A stretch of DNA of 64,000 nucleotides from NCBI RefSeq assembly GCF_002723975.1, contig NZ_BEWO01000007.1:1-64000 (forward strand), in the 5' to 3' direction. Both the position numbers and the translations under genes were made by a program. Position 1 is the first letter of the stretch; the number at the start of each line of letters is the position of its first letter. Under the pieces are notes generated by a model. The model was not told where the DNA came from. It made no database searches and saw nothing but the letters and a program-made list of their open reading frames with translations. Shown here one piece after another: positions 1-8,409 of this stretch. Origin of the DNA: Gluconobacter japonicus (GTDB lineage Bacteria > Pseudomonadota > Alphaproteobacteria > Acetobacterales > Acetobacteraceae).

Positions 1-114
1 GGGAGATTTCGTCTCTGTCTCGACAGCAGGCGAAGCACCCGGCGCAGAGGACGGGAGAGGCACTGGAGCCTCCTCTGTCTGGGCAGACACGGAAGTCACA
101 TCAGACGCAGACAT
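1..114 (-). CDS. 5' end of an unidentified protein, cut by window edge
   Basis: On the minus strand an ATG at 114 is preceded by AAGGAGG five bases upstream, an excellent ribosome binding site, and the frame stays open to base 1 (38 residues). The visible N-terminus begins MSASDVTSVSAQTEEAPVP and is rich in Ser, Thr, Glu, Pro and Ala. It has no hydrophobic segment, so it is not a signal peptide and is probably a disordered leader. The family cannot be named from this fragment. It is divergent from the Hint-domain gene, across about 510 bases of AT-rich DNA. Confidence 0.55.
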   Translation of the reverse strand, partial: MSASDVTSVSAQTEEAPVPLPSSAPGASPAVETETKSP

Positions 115-628
115 ACGCCTCCTTCAAATCGCACGATAGAGCATTAAAAAAGGATCTGATAAAACAAGAAGGTCATGATTATTGACCATTTATAATATGG
201 AAACCAGTACCAAAATATTGGTTATCAAAAGTTACATTAGGGATCGTAAATTTTACGCTGGATTCGGACATAAAAGCCGAATCGAAGGAATAATATTTAC
301 AAAGAAAATTATCATTTTCTCGAATGAAGAGATTTTTGATCAAAAATTATTACGATCAAAAATCTTCTTATCATTTCTACATTTTTTCAAATTCCTCTTT
401 GAGAAAATAAACGTTGTCTCCTGTTTCATTAAGAAATCGTTAAAACGAGAGGCGAAGCCAAACGCAAAAAACGCTTGAGATGAAACACTAGGACATGGTT
501 TGGTTTTTCCTCTCACTGTTGTTGCTCAAAAGATAACACTCGAGCGCTCCGGTGAAACTGTTCAATGAGCCACCATCCACGACATTTTTCTTTCGTTTCT
601 TGTGGCTTGTCGGTGAGGATAAAAGACC
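115..628. other. AT-rich intergenic region without a convincing gene
   Basis: This stretch separates the truncated minus-strand gene from the 904-residue repeat protein. Bases 140-480 are clearly more AT-rich than the surrounding coding DNA. A 98-codon open frame at 182-478 has Lys/Phe/Ile-heavy composition, no ribosome binding site and no recognisable motif, and I do not regard it as a gene. The region probably carries promoters for both flanking genes, but I could not assign -35 and -10 boxes with confidence. Confidence 0.5.
331..364. repeat. 11-bp perfect inverted repeat in AT-rich gap
   Basis: GATTTTTGATC at 331-341 is matched by its exact reverse complement GATCAAAAATC at 354-364, separated by 12 AT-rich bases. 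It could be a protein binding site, a weak hairpin or a transfer scar. Nothing in the sequence decides between these. Confidence 0.45.
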
Positions 629-3343
629 ATGGCGACTTATAACGTTTCGTCGGGGCAGGTTGCTTCGAATGAGCTCGTGTATGGAGACGTTGAAACCGTC
701 TCGAGCGGCGGCGTTACGCAAGACCAGCACAATGGCGGTCAGCGGTTTGTTCTTTCCGGCGGTATCGTCCGTAACGGCGTCGTCAGTAGTGGAGGTAAGG
801 ATTATATCTCCAGTGGAGGGTCCTCATTCCAAGGGGTCATTCAGAGTGGCGGCATTCGATATCTCTCTGCAGGTGCAACGGCTGACAATCCGTTCATCGC
901 AGGAGGTGGCACTGTTAGTGCTGCAACCGGCGCAACAGTGCTGGCCGTTAACGCCTTTAGTGGTGGTGTTTTAAGCGCCGCCAACGGAGCTGTGATCAGC
1001 GGCGGTAATGTGGCAACAGGAGCCGTGATTACAGCAAATGCTGGAACGCTTCTGGAGGGCACAATCAACGTCTCTTCAGGCTCTACAGTGACAAATGGGA
1101 CGCTTACCGGCTCTGGTGCAGCGCTGAGTGCTTATACCGGGTCTGTTATTAGCAACGTCAGTGTCGGGAGCAGCACGCGCCTTTATCTGGGGTCTGGTGC
1201 TACGGGGTCTGCCAATCTCGTCAATGGTGGCACACTTGAGATCGCAGGGGGAGCTACCCCCAGCAATAACCGATTTGGAAGCGGAACGGGTGGAACTATC
1301 ATCATTGATAGTGGCACTACCTGGAGCAACAATAACACGACAAGCTTGGGCGTAACTTCTGGTAATACTCTGATTATCCAGAGTGGAGGTGTTGTCACAG
1401 GCACTGTGATTGCATCCGGCGGAACGACAGTTATTTCTTCCGGAGGTATTTTACGCGGGACGCAGGCGGTTGTTTCCGGTGCTACCCTTTCCATTAATAC
1501 CGTTAATTCCGGCGCAACGGTTAATGTTCAGTCGGGAGGTGTCGTATCGGGCCTTACCACAGTCGCGAGCGCGGGTGTTCTCAGTGCTGCCAGTAACTAT
1601 ATTTATAGTGGCACTGTAACCAATTATGGAGCGGTTTACGGCGGAACACTCTCAGGTTCTGCGCAGTTGATCGCTTCGGGCTCAGGGGCAAACTCCCTCA
1701 CGTCAGGTGTATCGATTGAAAGTGGCGGGCGCCTGTATCTGGGCTCTGGCGCAACCGGGTCCGCTAATCTGGTTAACGGCGGAACTCTGGAAATTGCCAG
1801 CGGCGCAACCCCAAGCAGCAATCGGTTTGGCAGTGGAACTGGCGGCACGATTATAATTGATAGCGGGGTAACATGGAGTAATGCCAACAGCGCGGCTTAT
1901 AACGTAACATCCGGAAACACGCTTGTTATTCAGAGCGGAGGTACAGTTTCTGGCACTGTGATTGCGGCTGGCGGTAAGACTGTTATTTCTTCCGGTGGTG
2001 TTATCGCGGGTACGCAAACCGTCTCTTCCGGTGGTACACTGGTTCTGAATGGAACTGCGGGCACCGGCGTTGTCTCGCTGGCGGGTGACGGTGCAAATCT
2101 GGTCATCAGCGGCACGACAATGCCGACCAACACCATTTCCAACTGGTCTCCGACGGATACGATCGAGCTTGCGTCCATTCCTGCCGCAAGTGTCACCAGT
2201 GTTACTACAACATCTACCGGCATCACATTTTACACCAAAGGTGGCAGCTACTCGCTGAACGTACCGGGTGCCAGCAACTACGGTTATACGCTCTCGTCTG
2301 ACAGCAATGGCGGCCTAGTTTACACGACGTGCTTTGCAGAAGGCACATCGCTGATGACACCGGATGGCGAAGCAGCGGTCGAAACCCTCGTGCCCGGTAC
2401 ACTGGTCATGACACCAAAGGGCGCGATGCCCGTCAAATGGCTGGGTCATCGTTCCATCACGGTAGCAAGCCAGCCTGTTCCTGAAGACAACTGGCTCGTT
2501 CGCATCCGTGAGGGCGCTCTGGCCGATGGTGTTCCGTCCCGTGATCTGCTGGTCACGCAGGAGCACTGCATGGTCTTCGAGGGCAAGCTCGTCCCGGCCC
2601 GTATGCTGGTCAATGGCACCTCAATCCTGATTGATCGCACGATCAACAGCTACACCTACTACCACGTGGAACTGGACAGCCATGAAGCCGTCTGGGCTGA
2701 AAATGCACTGACCGAGAGCTATCTCGATACAGGCAATCGTGACCGGTTCGACAACCATACCGTGACGGCCCTTTTCGGAGGCTCCAGAAAAACGGGCGGT
2801 TCATCAACGCTGCCGCTTGAGACGTCCCGAGCTTTCGTCGAGCCGATCCATGCAGCCATTGCGGCACGCGCCACCAGTGTTGCGCCTCAGCCGGAACTGA
2901 CCACAGACCCGGATCTGCATCTGGTCACGAACTTTGGCCAGGTTATTCGTCCGCTGCGTACGGCGCATGATCGGGTCATGTTCATGATCCCTGCAAATGT
3001 TGCGACTGTCCGTCTCGTCTCCCGGACCAGCCGTCCGAGCGACACGATCGGACCATTTGTGGATGATCGCCGTGATCTTGGTGTGCTGGTAGGAGAGGTG
3101 TCTCTGTTTGCCGCTCGTCAGACAACGAACCTGACAACACATCTGTCGATAGCTGATCTGTCAGGCTGGCACGGTCTGGAATCCCCCACCTATCGTTGGA
3201 CGGATGGCAACGCGGCTCTGCCACTCCAGAGTCATGTCACGTTGAGCAGAGACCCCAGTGTGCTTTCCCTTCAGATTGTCTCTAGCGGACCCTATCTGAT
3301 GGACGCTCCTGTGGCTGAGACCGAACTGCGTCAGGTCGGTTAA
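629..3343 (+). CDS. AIDA-like repeat protein with C-terminal Hint domain
   Basis: 904 residues. Residues 1 to about 500 are Ser/Thr/Gly/Asn-rich beta-helix-type repeats with recurring VSSGG, VISSGG and SGGT units, as in AIDA/autotransporter passenger domains. No N-terminal signal peptide and no beta-barrel is visible. A Hint (Hedgehog/intein fold) domain of the bacterial Hint_2 type starts at Cys568 (CFAEGTSLMTPDG) and contains the conserved His646 in VTQEHCMVF. About 200 further residues follow, including RLVSRTSRPSD and GPFVDDRRDLGVLVG, which I recognise only as a conserved-looking tail. By family knowledge such proteins are secreted or surface-associated, and the Hint domain may self-cleave at the Cys. 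Neither is proven here. The start ATG at 629 has a GGTGAGGA element upstream. It appears monocistronic and ends at a strong stem-loop. Confidence 0.8.
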   Translation: MATYNVSSGQVASNELVYGDVETVSSGGVTQDQHNGGQRFVLSGGIVRNGVVSSGGKDYISSGGSSFQGVIQSGGIRYLSAGATADNPFIAGGGTVSAATGATVLAVNAFSGGVLSAANGAVISGGNVATGAVITANAGTLLEGTINVSSGSTVTNGTLTGSGAALSAYTGSVISNVSVGSSTRLYLGSGATGSANLVNGGTLEIAGGATPSNNRFGSGTGGTIIIDSGTTWSNNNTTSLGVTSGNTLIIQSGGVVTGTVIASGGTTVISSGGILRGTQAVVSGATLSINTVNSGATVNVQSGGVVSGLTTVASAGVLSAASNYIYSGTVTNYGAVYGGTLSGSAQLIASGSGANSLTSGVSIESGGRLYLGSGATGSANLVNGGTLEIASGATPSSNRFGSGTGGTIIIDSGVTWSNANSAAYNVTSGNTLVIQSGGTVSGTVIAAGGKTVISSGGVIAGTQTVSSGGTLVLNGTAGTGVVSLAGDGANLVISGTTMPTNTISNWSPTDTIELASIPAASVTSVTTTSTGITFYTKGGSYSLNVPGASNYGYTLSSDSNGGLVYTTCFAEGTSLMTPDGEAAVETLVPGTLVMTPKGAMPVKWLGHRSITVASQPVPEDNWLVRIREGALADGVPSRDLLVTQEHCMVFEGKLVPARMLVNGTSILIDRTINSYTYYHVELDSHEAVWAENALTESYLDTGNRDRFDNHTVTALFGGSRKTGGSSTLPLETSRAFVEPIHAAIAARATSVAPQPELTTDPDLHLVTNFGQVIRPLRTAHDRVMFMIPANVATVRLVSRTSRPSDTIGPFVDDRRDLGVLVGEVSLFAARQTTNLTTHLSIADLSGWHGLESPTYRWTDGNAALPLQSHVTLSRDPSVLSLQIVSSGPYLMDAPVAETELRQVG
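1178..1883 (+). repeat. Internal duplication with near-saturated synonymous changes
   Basis: Two blocks inside the Hint-domain gene, starting at 1178 and 1730 (552 bases, 184 codons apart), encode almost the same protein: LYLGSGATGSANLVNGG, then TLEIA, GATPS, NRFGSGTGG, TIIIDSG and TWSN. Similarity continues into SGNTLxIQSGG and TVISSGG. At DNA level most third positions differ, for example GGG-TCT-GGT-GCT-ACG versus GGC-TCT-GGC-GCA-ACC. Confidence 0.8.
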
Positions 3344-3359
3344 CAGGCTTTAAGGGCCG

Positions 3360-3390
3360 ATGGGGAGGCATTTGCCTCCCCATTTCATAA
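3360..3390 (+). terminator. Stem-loop terminator of the Hint-domain gene
   Basis: ATGGGGAGGC (3360-3369) pairs perfectly with GCCTCCCCAT (3374-3383) around an ATTT loop, followed by TTCATAATTT. The ten-bp GC-rich stem begins 16 bases after the stop codon. The U-tract is imperfect. Confidence 0.7.
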
Positions 3391-3468
3391 TTTAAGCGCT
3401 CAACCAATTAAAAGCTGGCTCCGCGCCAGACCCCAATAAATATAGACATTTCATTTCGTTCAGAGTTG

Positions 3469-3775
3469 CTAACTCCGGCATGCTCGGACCTGATCACGAA
3501 GTCCGATATAATCTCCTATCCAGCGCATCAACTGCGGCTGCGGGCTTTTTCGGATCTCACTCGCTAATTCCTTTTGCTCAGCATCTGAGTACGAAACGAG
3601 GGTAGGGCACATAGCGGATAGAGGTGCAGCTTGGGCCATAGCTGAGGTCCGATTGAGTGCGTCTTCTGCATCTTTGACGTCCTGGGCAGCCCTATCGGCT
3701 TTCTGCGATTTGCCCCCGGAGGAAGGTGTCAAACCTGCCGAAAAACTGGCGGAAAATAGCGATTTCTGAGATTGG
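3469..3775 (-). pseudogene. Phage lysis-protein (Rz1/LysC-like) remnant beside tRNA-Arg
   Basis: A minus-strand frame runs from the 3' end of tRNA-Arg to a stop at 3469. Its C-terminal half contains CPTLVSYSDAEQKELASEI and, further on, WIGDYIGLRDQVRAC. This resembles the short Cys-containing lysis/spanin accessory proteins (Rz1/LysC type) of tailed phages, from memory of the family pattern. The open frame extends back through the tRNA but has no ribosome binding site or credible start, so the 5' end has been lost. Position directly at a tRNA 3' end fits a decayed integrated element. It may instead be an unrelated orphan ORF. Confidence 0.45.
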
Positions 3776-3852
3776 TGGTGGACCCGACGCGATTCGAACG
3801 CGTGACCTTTGCCTTCGGAGGGCAACGCTCTATCCAGCTGAGCTACGGGTCC
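3776..3852 (-). tRNA. tRNA-Arg (anticodon CCG)
   Basis: The minus strand gives a full cloverleaf of 77 bases. The acceptor GGACCCG pairs with CGGGTCC, the D-arm contains GCTCAGCTGGATAGAGC, and the T-loop is TTCGAAT between ACGCG and CGCGT. The anticodon stem TTGCC/GGCAA encloses the loop CTCCGAA, so the anticodon is CCG, reading CGG arginine codons. The terminal CCA is encoded in the DNA (3776-3778). Confidence 0.97.
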
Positions 3853-3914
3853 GTCGGGTTTCCAATAGACGGTTCAGGATGGGCTTGCCAAGCCCCAATC
3901 GGCATTTTGTTCAA

Positions 3915-4937
3915 TCACGGTTGAGCTGTTGCTTTCCAGAGGGCTGCGGCAATGTCTCCCCCGGAGGGCAAAGCGCGGTCTGGCGTCAGGATCCAGGAGG
4001 CTACATCCTGCGCGGTAATACGTTTGTCGCGGCTTATCAGGTGGTGGGCTGTCGGAAATTCATCCAGTCGGACGGCGGCGGGGAGACGCTTCAGAAAACG
4101 TGCGGTGTATGGGGGCAGGACGAACTGGTCTCGACCGCCGAACACCATGAGCATTGGCGTTCTGATGTGTGGGGCGGCGTTGAACGCTGCGGTCATGAGA
4201 TGGGTCAGGCCAGCAAGTGGATGAACTGTCGAACTGTGCTGGGTCAACGGGTCGAAATACATCCGACGCAGGGCATGAATGTTGTCGCTTGCAACGCGTT
4301 CTCCGGGGACGGCTGATCCATCCAGTTTCCAGTGAGGGGCGACTGTGTCGATACCATCCAGAACAGTCTGCCATGGCTCGCCGATTTTCATGATGGCTGG
4401 AGCGAGCAGAATTGTGCCTGATAGCTCTGGTGGCGGATCGGTGGCGAGAAGCAGGGCGACCGCTCCGCCCATGCTTTCGCCCATGACATAAAGAGGCAGG
4501 TCGGGATAACGGCTGTGAAGCCACGCAAGCTCTTCGCGTACGTCCTCAACCATTTGCGTCGTGCTGCTCCAGCCGCCTGCGTCCTGTGTCGCTCCGAAGC
4601 CTCGCTGGTCTGAGGCGACGATTTCGATACCGGCAGTGCTCAGGGGCGGGGCAAAGAACTCCCACGCATCCCGGCTGTCTCCGAAGCCATGAAGGGCCAG
4701 AATAGCGGCCTTCAAGGGGTGTGCTGCGGGATAAATTCTTAAAGGAATGTGAGTACTATCCGACATGCTGAGCGTCACATCCGGGAGGATGAGGGCTGTT
4801 TCTTTTGCTGTTGGGTGCAGGTCCGGCATTGGGCGGTGTGTGCAGGCTCCGACAAGCAGCGTACAGGCTGCAAAGCAGACGAAGGTGCAGGAAAGACGCC
4901 GCAGGCGGTTTGAAACGGAGTGGAATGAGCCTATCAT
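3915..4937 (-). CDS. Lipoprotein alpha/beta hydrolase (lysophospholipase-like)
   Basis: 340 residues. The N-terminus is a lipoprotein signal with hydrophobic residues 15-31 and lipobox LVGAC, giving Cys32 as the lipidation site, so the enzyme is probably anchored in an envelope membrane. The hydrolase fold shows [11 protein letters not shown] (oxyanion region, His83), DQRGFG, nucleophile Ser155 in GESMGG, the acid Asp in GGRDQF and catalytic His in PTAHHLI. This matches the serine aminopeptidase S33/monoacylglycerol lipase group. The natural substrate is not deducible. It is divergent from polA, with 50 bases between the two starts. Confidence 0.85.
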   Translation of the reverse strand: MIGSFHSVSNRLRRLSCTFVCFAACTLLVGACTHRPMPDLHPTAKETALILPDVTLSMSDSTHIPLRIYPAAHPLKAAILALHGFGDSRDAWEFFAPPLSTAGIEIVASDQRGFGATQDAGGWSSTTQMVEDVREELAWLHSRYPDLPLYVMGESMGGAVALLLATDPPPELSGTILLAPAIMKIGEPWQTVLDGIDTVAPHWKLDGSAVPGERVASDNIHALRRMYFDPLTQHSSTVHPLAGLTHLMTAAFNAAPHIRTPMLMVFGGRDQFVLPPYTARFLKRLPAAVRLDEFPTAHHLISRDKRITAQDVASWILTPDRALPSGGDIAAALWKATAQP

Positions 4938-4987
4938 CGCAGGGATTTTAGAGCGTCCGCCCCTTCCGGGCGAGAAGGGAGATATTC

Positions 4988-7780
4988 GTGCCGTCTGAAA
5001 CGCCTCATCTGGTTCTGATTGACGGGTCTGGGTTCATTTTCCGTGCTTTCCATGCCCTGCCGCCCATGACGAGCCCGGATGGCGTGCCGGTCAATGCGGT
5101 TTATGGCTTCACGAATATGCTGACGCGCCTGCTGCGCGACCATGTTGGCACACATCTGGCTGTTATTTTTGATGCCGGACGGTACACGTTCCGCAACGAG
5201 ATTTACCCGCAGTACAAGGCACATCGTCCCGAGCCACCGGAAGATCTGCGCCCGCAGTTCGGCCTGATCCGGGATGCGACTGCGGCTTTCAATGTGCCTG
5301 CGATTGAACTGGCCGGTTGGGAAGCGGACGATCTGATCGCGAGCTATGCCAAGGCTGTTGTGGAGCAGGGCGGCCGGTGCACGATCATCTCGTCGGACAA
5401 GGATCTGATGCAGTTGATCTGCCCTGGCGTCGAACTGATGGACCCGATGAAGCAGAAGCCGATTCGGGAAGCTGAGGTTGAGGCCAAGTTTGGTGTGCGG
5501 CCGGATCAGGTTGTCGATGTTCAGGCTCTGATGGGAGACTCTACTGATAACGTGCCGGGTGTGCCCGGTATTGGCGCGAAGGGTGCGGCCCAGCTCATTA
5601 ATGAATATGGCACGCTGGAAAAGGTTCTGGATGCTGCGGAGAGTATGAAAGCCTCCAAGCGCCGCCAGAACCTGATCGAATTTGCGGATGCCGCCCGGAT
5701 GTCTCGCAAGCTGGTTCTGCTGGCGGATGATGTACCGTTACCTCAGCCGATTGAGGAACTGGGGTGCCGTGAGCCGGTTCAGGAAACGCTCCGGGACTGG
5801 CTCGACACGATGGGTTTCCATTCCACGATCCAGCGGATGGGGCTGGGATTGGCTGCGAAGCCGAAGTCTACGTTTCGTCCCAAGGCAGTCGCTCCGGCGG
5901 AAGGTGAAGCGCCTACGGTCACGCTTTCTGCGGCGTCTTATGGGCCGTACGAAACCGTAACGGATTTCGAGACGCTGGATCGGTGGATTACTGACGCACG
6001 GGCAGCCGGATTTGTGGCTGTGGATACGGAGACGGACAGTCTCAATGCGCGTCAGGCCAATATGGTTGGGTTGTCGCTGTCTGTCGCGCCGGGGAAGGCC
6101 TGTTATGTGCCGTTCCTGCATGAAGGCAAGCGGGATCTGTTGCAAGATGGGCCGGACGATCAGCCAACCGATCAGCAGCTTGATCGTGCAGAGACGCTGA
6201 AGCGCCTTGAGCCGTTAATGCGTGATCCGTCTGTTCTGAAGATCTTCCAGAACGCGAAATATGATCTGACGGTGTTCCGTAAGGCTGGCCTGCCTGAAAT
6301 TACGCCGATCGACGATACGATGCTCATCTCCTATGCGCAGTCTGCGGGAGAGCACGGGCAGGGCATGGATGAGCTCTCCCAGCTTCATCTGGGGCATACG
6401 CCGATCACATATGATTCCGTGACGGGAACGGGGCGCAAGCGCATTCCGTTCGCTGAAGTGCCGTTGGATCAGGCGACGGCTTATGCGGCGGAAGATGCTG
6501 ATGTCACGCTGCGGCTGTGGCAGGTGCTTCGTCCGCAACTGCGTATTCGTCAGTCGCTGGCCCTCTATGAAGAAATCGAGCGGCCTCTGATTGAGGTTCT
6601 GACGGATATGGAAGACGTCGGGATCAAGGTGGATGCGGTCGAACTACGGCGCATGTCGGCCGATTTTGCGATGCGCATGGCGGTGATCGAGAAGGATATT
6701 CACGAGCAGGTTGGGCGCAGTTTCAATGTTGGATCGCCCAAGCAGCTTGGTGAGATCCTGTTCGATGAAATGGAGCTTCCGGGTGGGAAACGCACCAAGA
6801 GCGGCTCCTGGGGGACGGATTCTTCTGTCCTTGAGGGACTGGCGGAGCAGGGGCATGATCTGCCGCAGAAGATCCTATCCTGGCGTCAGTTGGCCAAGCT
6901 GAAATCCACTTATGCTGATGCGCTGGTTGAGCAGATGGACCAAGGGACGCAGCGTGTTCACACGTCCTTCCAGATGGCCATTACGACCACCGGACGTCTG
7001 TCTTCCAATGAGCCGAACCTTCAGAACATTCCGATCCGTACAGAAGAAGGTGCGCTGATCCGCAAGGCCTTCGTGGCGGCCCCGGGGCATGTTCTAGTGT
7101 CGGCGGATTACAGTCAGATCGAATTGCGACTTCTGGCTCATGTGGCGAAGATCGAGCCTTTGCTGGAGGCATTCCATCTGGGGCAGGATATTCATGCCCG
7201 TACGGCTTCCGAAGTGTTCGGTATTCCCATTGAAGGTATGGATCCGCTGACCCGTCGTCGGGCCAAAGCCATCAATTTCGGCATTATTTACGGGATTTCG
7301 GCTTTTGGTCTGGGGCGTCAGCTTCAGATTTCGCCGGGCGAAGCACGCTCTTATATTGATGCGTATTTTGCCCGCTATCCCGGTATTCGCGCATATATGG
7401 ACCGCACCAAAGAAGAGGCGAAGGAACACGGTTACGTTCTGACGCCGTTTGGTCGCCGCTGTTATGTGCCTGGCATCAAGGACAAAAACGGCGCTCGCCG
7501 GTCCTATGCGGAACGTCAGGCCATCAATGCGCCGCTTCAGGGTGGCGCTGCTGACATCATCAAGCGCGCTATGGTGCGTCTGGCGAGAAAGCTGCCTGAA
7601 ACAGGCCTCAAGGCGCAGATGCTGCTTCAGGTGCATGACGAACTGCTCTTCGAAGTTCAAGAGCAGGATGCGCAGAAATTGGCGGATTTCGTCCGTCAGG
7701 AAATGGAAAGTGCCGCAAAGCTGGATGTGGCGCTTGAGGTTGAAACCGGTATTGGCCCGAGCTGGGCTGACGCACACTGA
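4988..7780 (+). CDS. polA: DNA polymerase I
   Basis: 930 residues, the usual full length. Domains in order: 5'-3' exonuclease (residues 1-290, beginning LVLIDGSGFIFRAFHALPP), 3'-5' proofreading exonuclease (about 320-530) with its DxE metal motif intact at Asp346/Glu348 in VDTETDS, and family A polymerase (about 550-930) with DYSQIELRLLAH (Asp707) and QVHDELLFE (Asp884). It fills gaps in repair and removes Okazaki primers. The start is GTG, preceded by GGGAG six bases upstream; the next ATG would remove the exonuclease active-site strand. It is followed after 14 bases by the SCO-like gene, probably co-transcribed. Confidence 0.97.
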   Translation: MPSETPHLVLIDGSGFIFRAFHALPPMTSPDGVPVNAVYGFTNMLTRLLRDHVGTHLAVIFDAGRYTFRNEIYPQYKAHRPEPPEDLRPQFGLIRDATAAFNVPAIELAGWEADDLIASYAKAVVEQGGRCTIISSDKDLMQLICPGVELMDPMKQKPIREAEVEAKFGVRPDQVVDVQALMGDSTDNVPGVPGIGAKGAAQLINEYGTLEKVLDAAESMKASKRRQNLIEFADAARMSRKLVLLADDVPLPQPIEELGCREPVQETLRDWLDTMGFHSTIQRMGLGLAAKPKSTFRPKAVAPAEGEAPTVTLSAASYGPYETVTDFETLDRWITDARAAGFVAVDTETDSLNARQANMVGLSLSVAPGKACYVPFLHEGKRDLLQDGPDDQPTDQQLDRAETLKRLEPLMRDPSVLKIFQNAKYDLTVFRKAGLPEITPIDDTMLISYAQSAGEHGQGMDELSQLHLGHTPITYDSVTGTGRKRIPFAEVPLDQATAYAAEDADVTLRLWQVLRPQLRIRQSLALYEEIERPLIEVLTDMEDVGIKVDAVELRRMSADFAMRMAVIEKDIHEQVGRSFNVGSPKQLGEILFDEMELPGGKRTKSGSWGTDSSVLEGLAEQGHDLPQKILSWRQLAKLKSTYADALVEQMDQGTQRVHTSFQMAITTTGRLSSNEPNLQNIPIRTEEGALIRKAFVAAPGHVLVSADYSQIELRLLAHVAKIEPLLEAFHLGQDIHARTASEVFGIPIEGMDPLTRRRAKAINFGIIYGISAFGLGRQLQISPGEARSYIDAYFARYPGIRAYMDRTKEEAKEHGYVLTPFGRRCYVPGIKDKNGARRSYAERQAINAPLQGGAADIIKRAMVRLARKLPETGLKAQMLLQVHDELLFEVQEQDAQKLADFVRQEMESAAKLDVALEVETGIGPSWADAH

Positions 7781-7794
7781 GAGACTGAACGAGC

Positions 7795-8403
7795 ATGGAA
7801 ACCCAACACGAACGCCGCAAGCGGGTCAGCAATCGCATTATCTGGGGAGTGCTGGCGGTTGCGGCGGTTCTGGCCGGGGTCGGCTTCCAGTTGGCCTCTC
7901 ATGGTGGCCCCGGACTTCTGGTGCAGTCCAATGGAAATGAAGTCGGTGGCAGCTTCCGCCTTGATTCCCTTGGGGAAAGTACGGTCACGGAAGGAGACTT
8001 CCACGGAACATGGATGCTGGTGTGGTTCTTCGACACGAACTGCCCGGAAGATCGCTGCCAGCCCGTGCTGAAGAGCATGGAGCAGGCTTATCAGACGCTC
8101 CATGCAGAAGGCGTGCGTGTCTCGCCGCTGGCGGTGTCTTTGGATCCGTTTGATGAGAATGAAGCCCTCAGGAACTACGTTATTCCGGTTGCGCCTCATG
8201 TTATGCCGTTCACGGGAACGCCCAACATGATCAAAGCCATGACGGCCGAATATCATGCGCCGGATGACAAAGAGGGCGACCATTACGTTCCGGCTCCGCG
8301 GATTGTCATCATGGACCCGAATGCCCGGTATGCGGGTACGATTGATGCGACGGGTGATGCCGATGCCCTGATTGCGCGTCTGCGCCAGCTTGCAAAGCGC
8401 TGA
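7795..8403 (+). CDS. SCO1/SenC-like membrane-anchored thioredoxin-fold protein
   Basis: 202 residues with one N-terminal membrane anchor (about 14-34) and a periplasmic SCO-type domain: GTWMLVWFFDTNCPEDRC, then VRVSPLAVSLDPFDE and FTGTPNMIKAM. SCO proteins deliver copper to cytochrome oxidase. Here the cysteines are Cys83 and Cys88, spaced CX4C instead of CX3C, and the usual VDH copper-ligand His is replaced (VPAP, Ala167). The nearest His is His163. It may be a redox protein and not a copper chaperone. It sits between polA and a solute-binding protein gene, whose GTG/ATG start region begins directly after its stop. Confidence 0.75.
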   Translation: METQHERRKRVSNRIIWGVLAVAAVLAGVGFQLASHGGPGLLVQSNGNEVGGSFRLDSLGESTVTEGDFHGTWMLVWFFDTNCPEDRCQPVLKSMEQAYQTLHAEGVRVSPLAVSLDPFDENEALRNYVIPVAPHVMPFTGTPNMIKAMTAEYHAPDDKEGDHYVPAPRIVIMDPNARYAGTIDATGDADALIARLRQLAKR

Positions 8404-8409
8404 GTGACG

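Noticed and set aside
182-478. 98-codon plus-strand frame in the AT-rich gap
   Set aside because: No ribosome binding site, Lys/Phe/Ile-heavy composition that mirrors base content, no motif, and it spans the inverted repeat.
629-3343. True intein or homing element in the Hint-domain gene
   Set aside because: There is no endonuclease insertion, no C-terminal His-Asn followed by Cys/Ser/Thr, and the flanks are not a conserved host protein; a Hint_2-type domain fits better.
3776-3825. ATG inside tRNA-Arg as start of the lysis-like frame
   Set aside because: It lies within the mature tRNA and has no ribosome binding site; the open frame simply continues into the tRNA gene.
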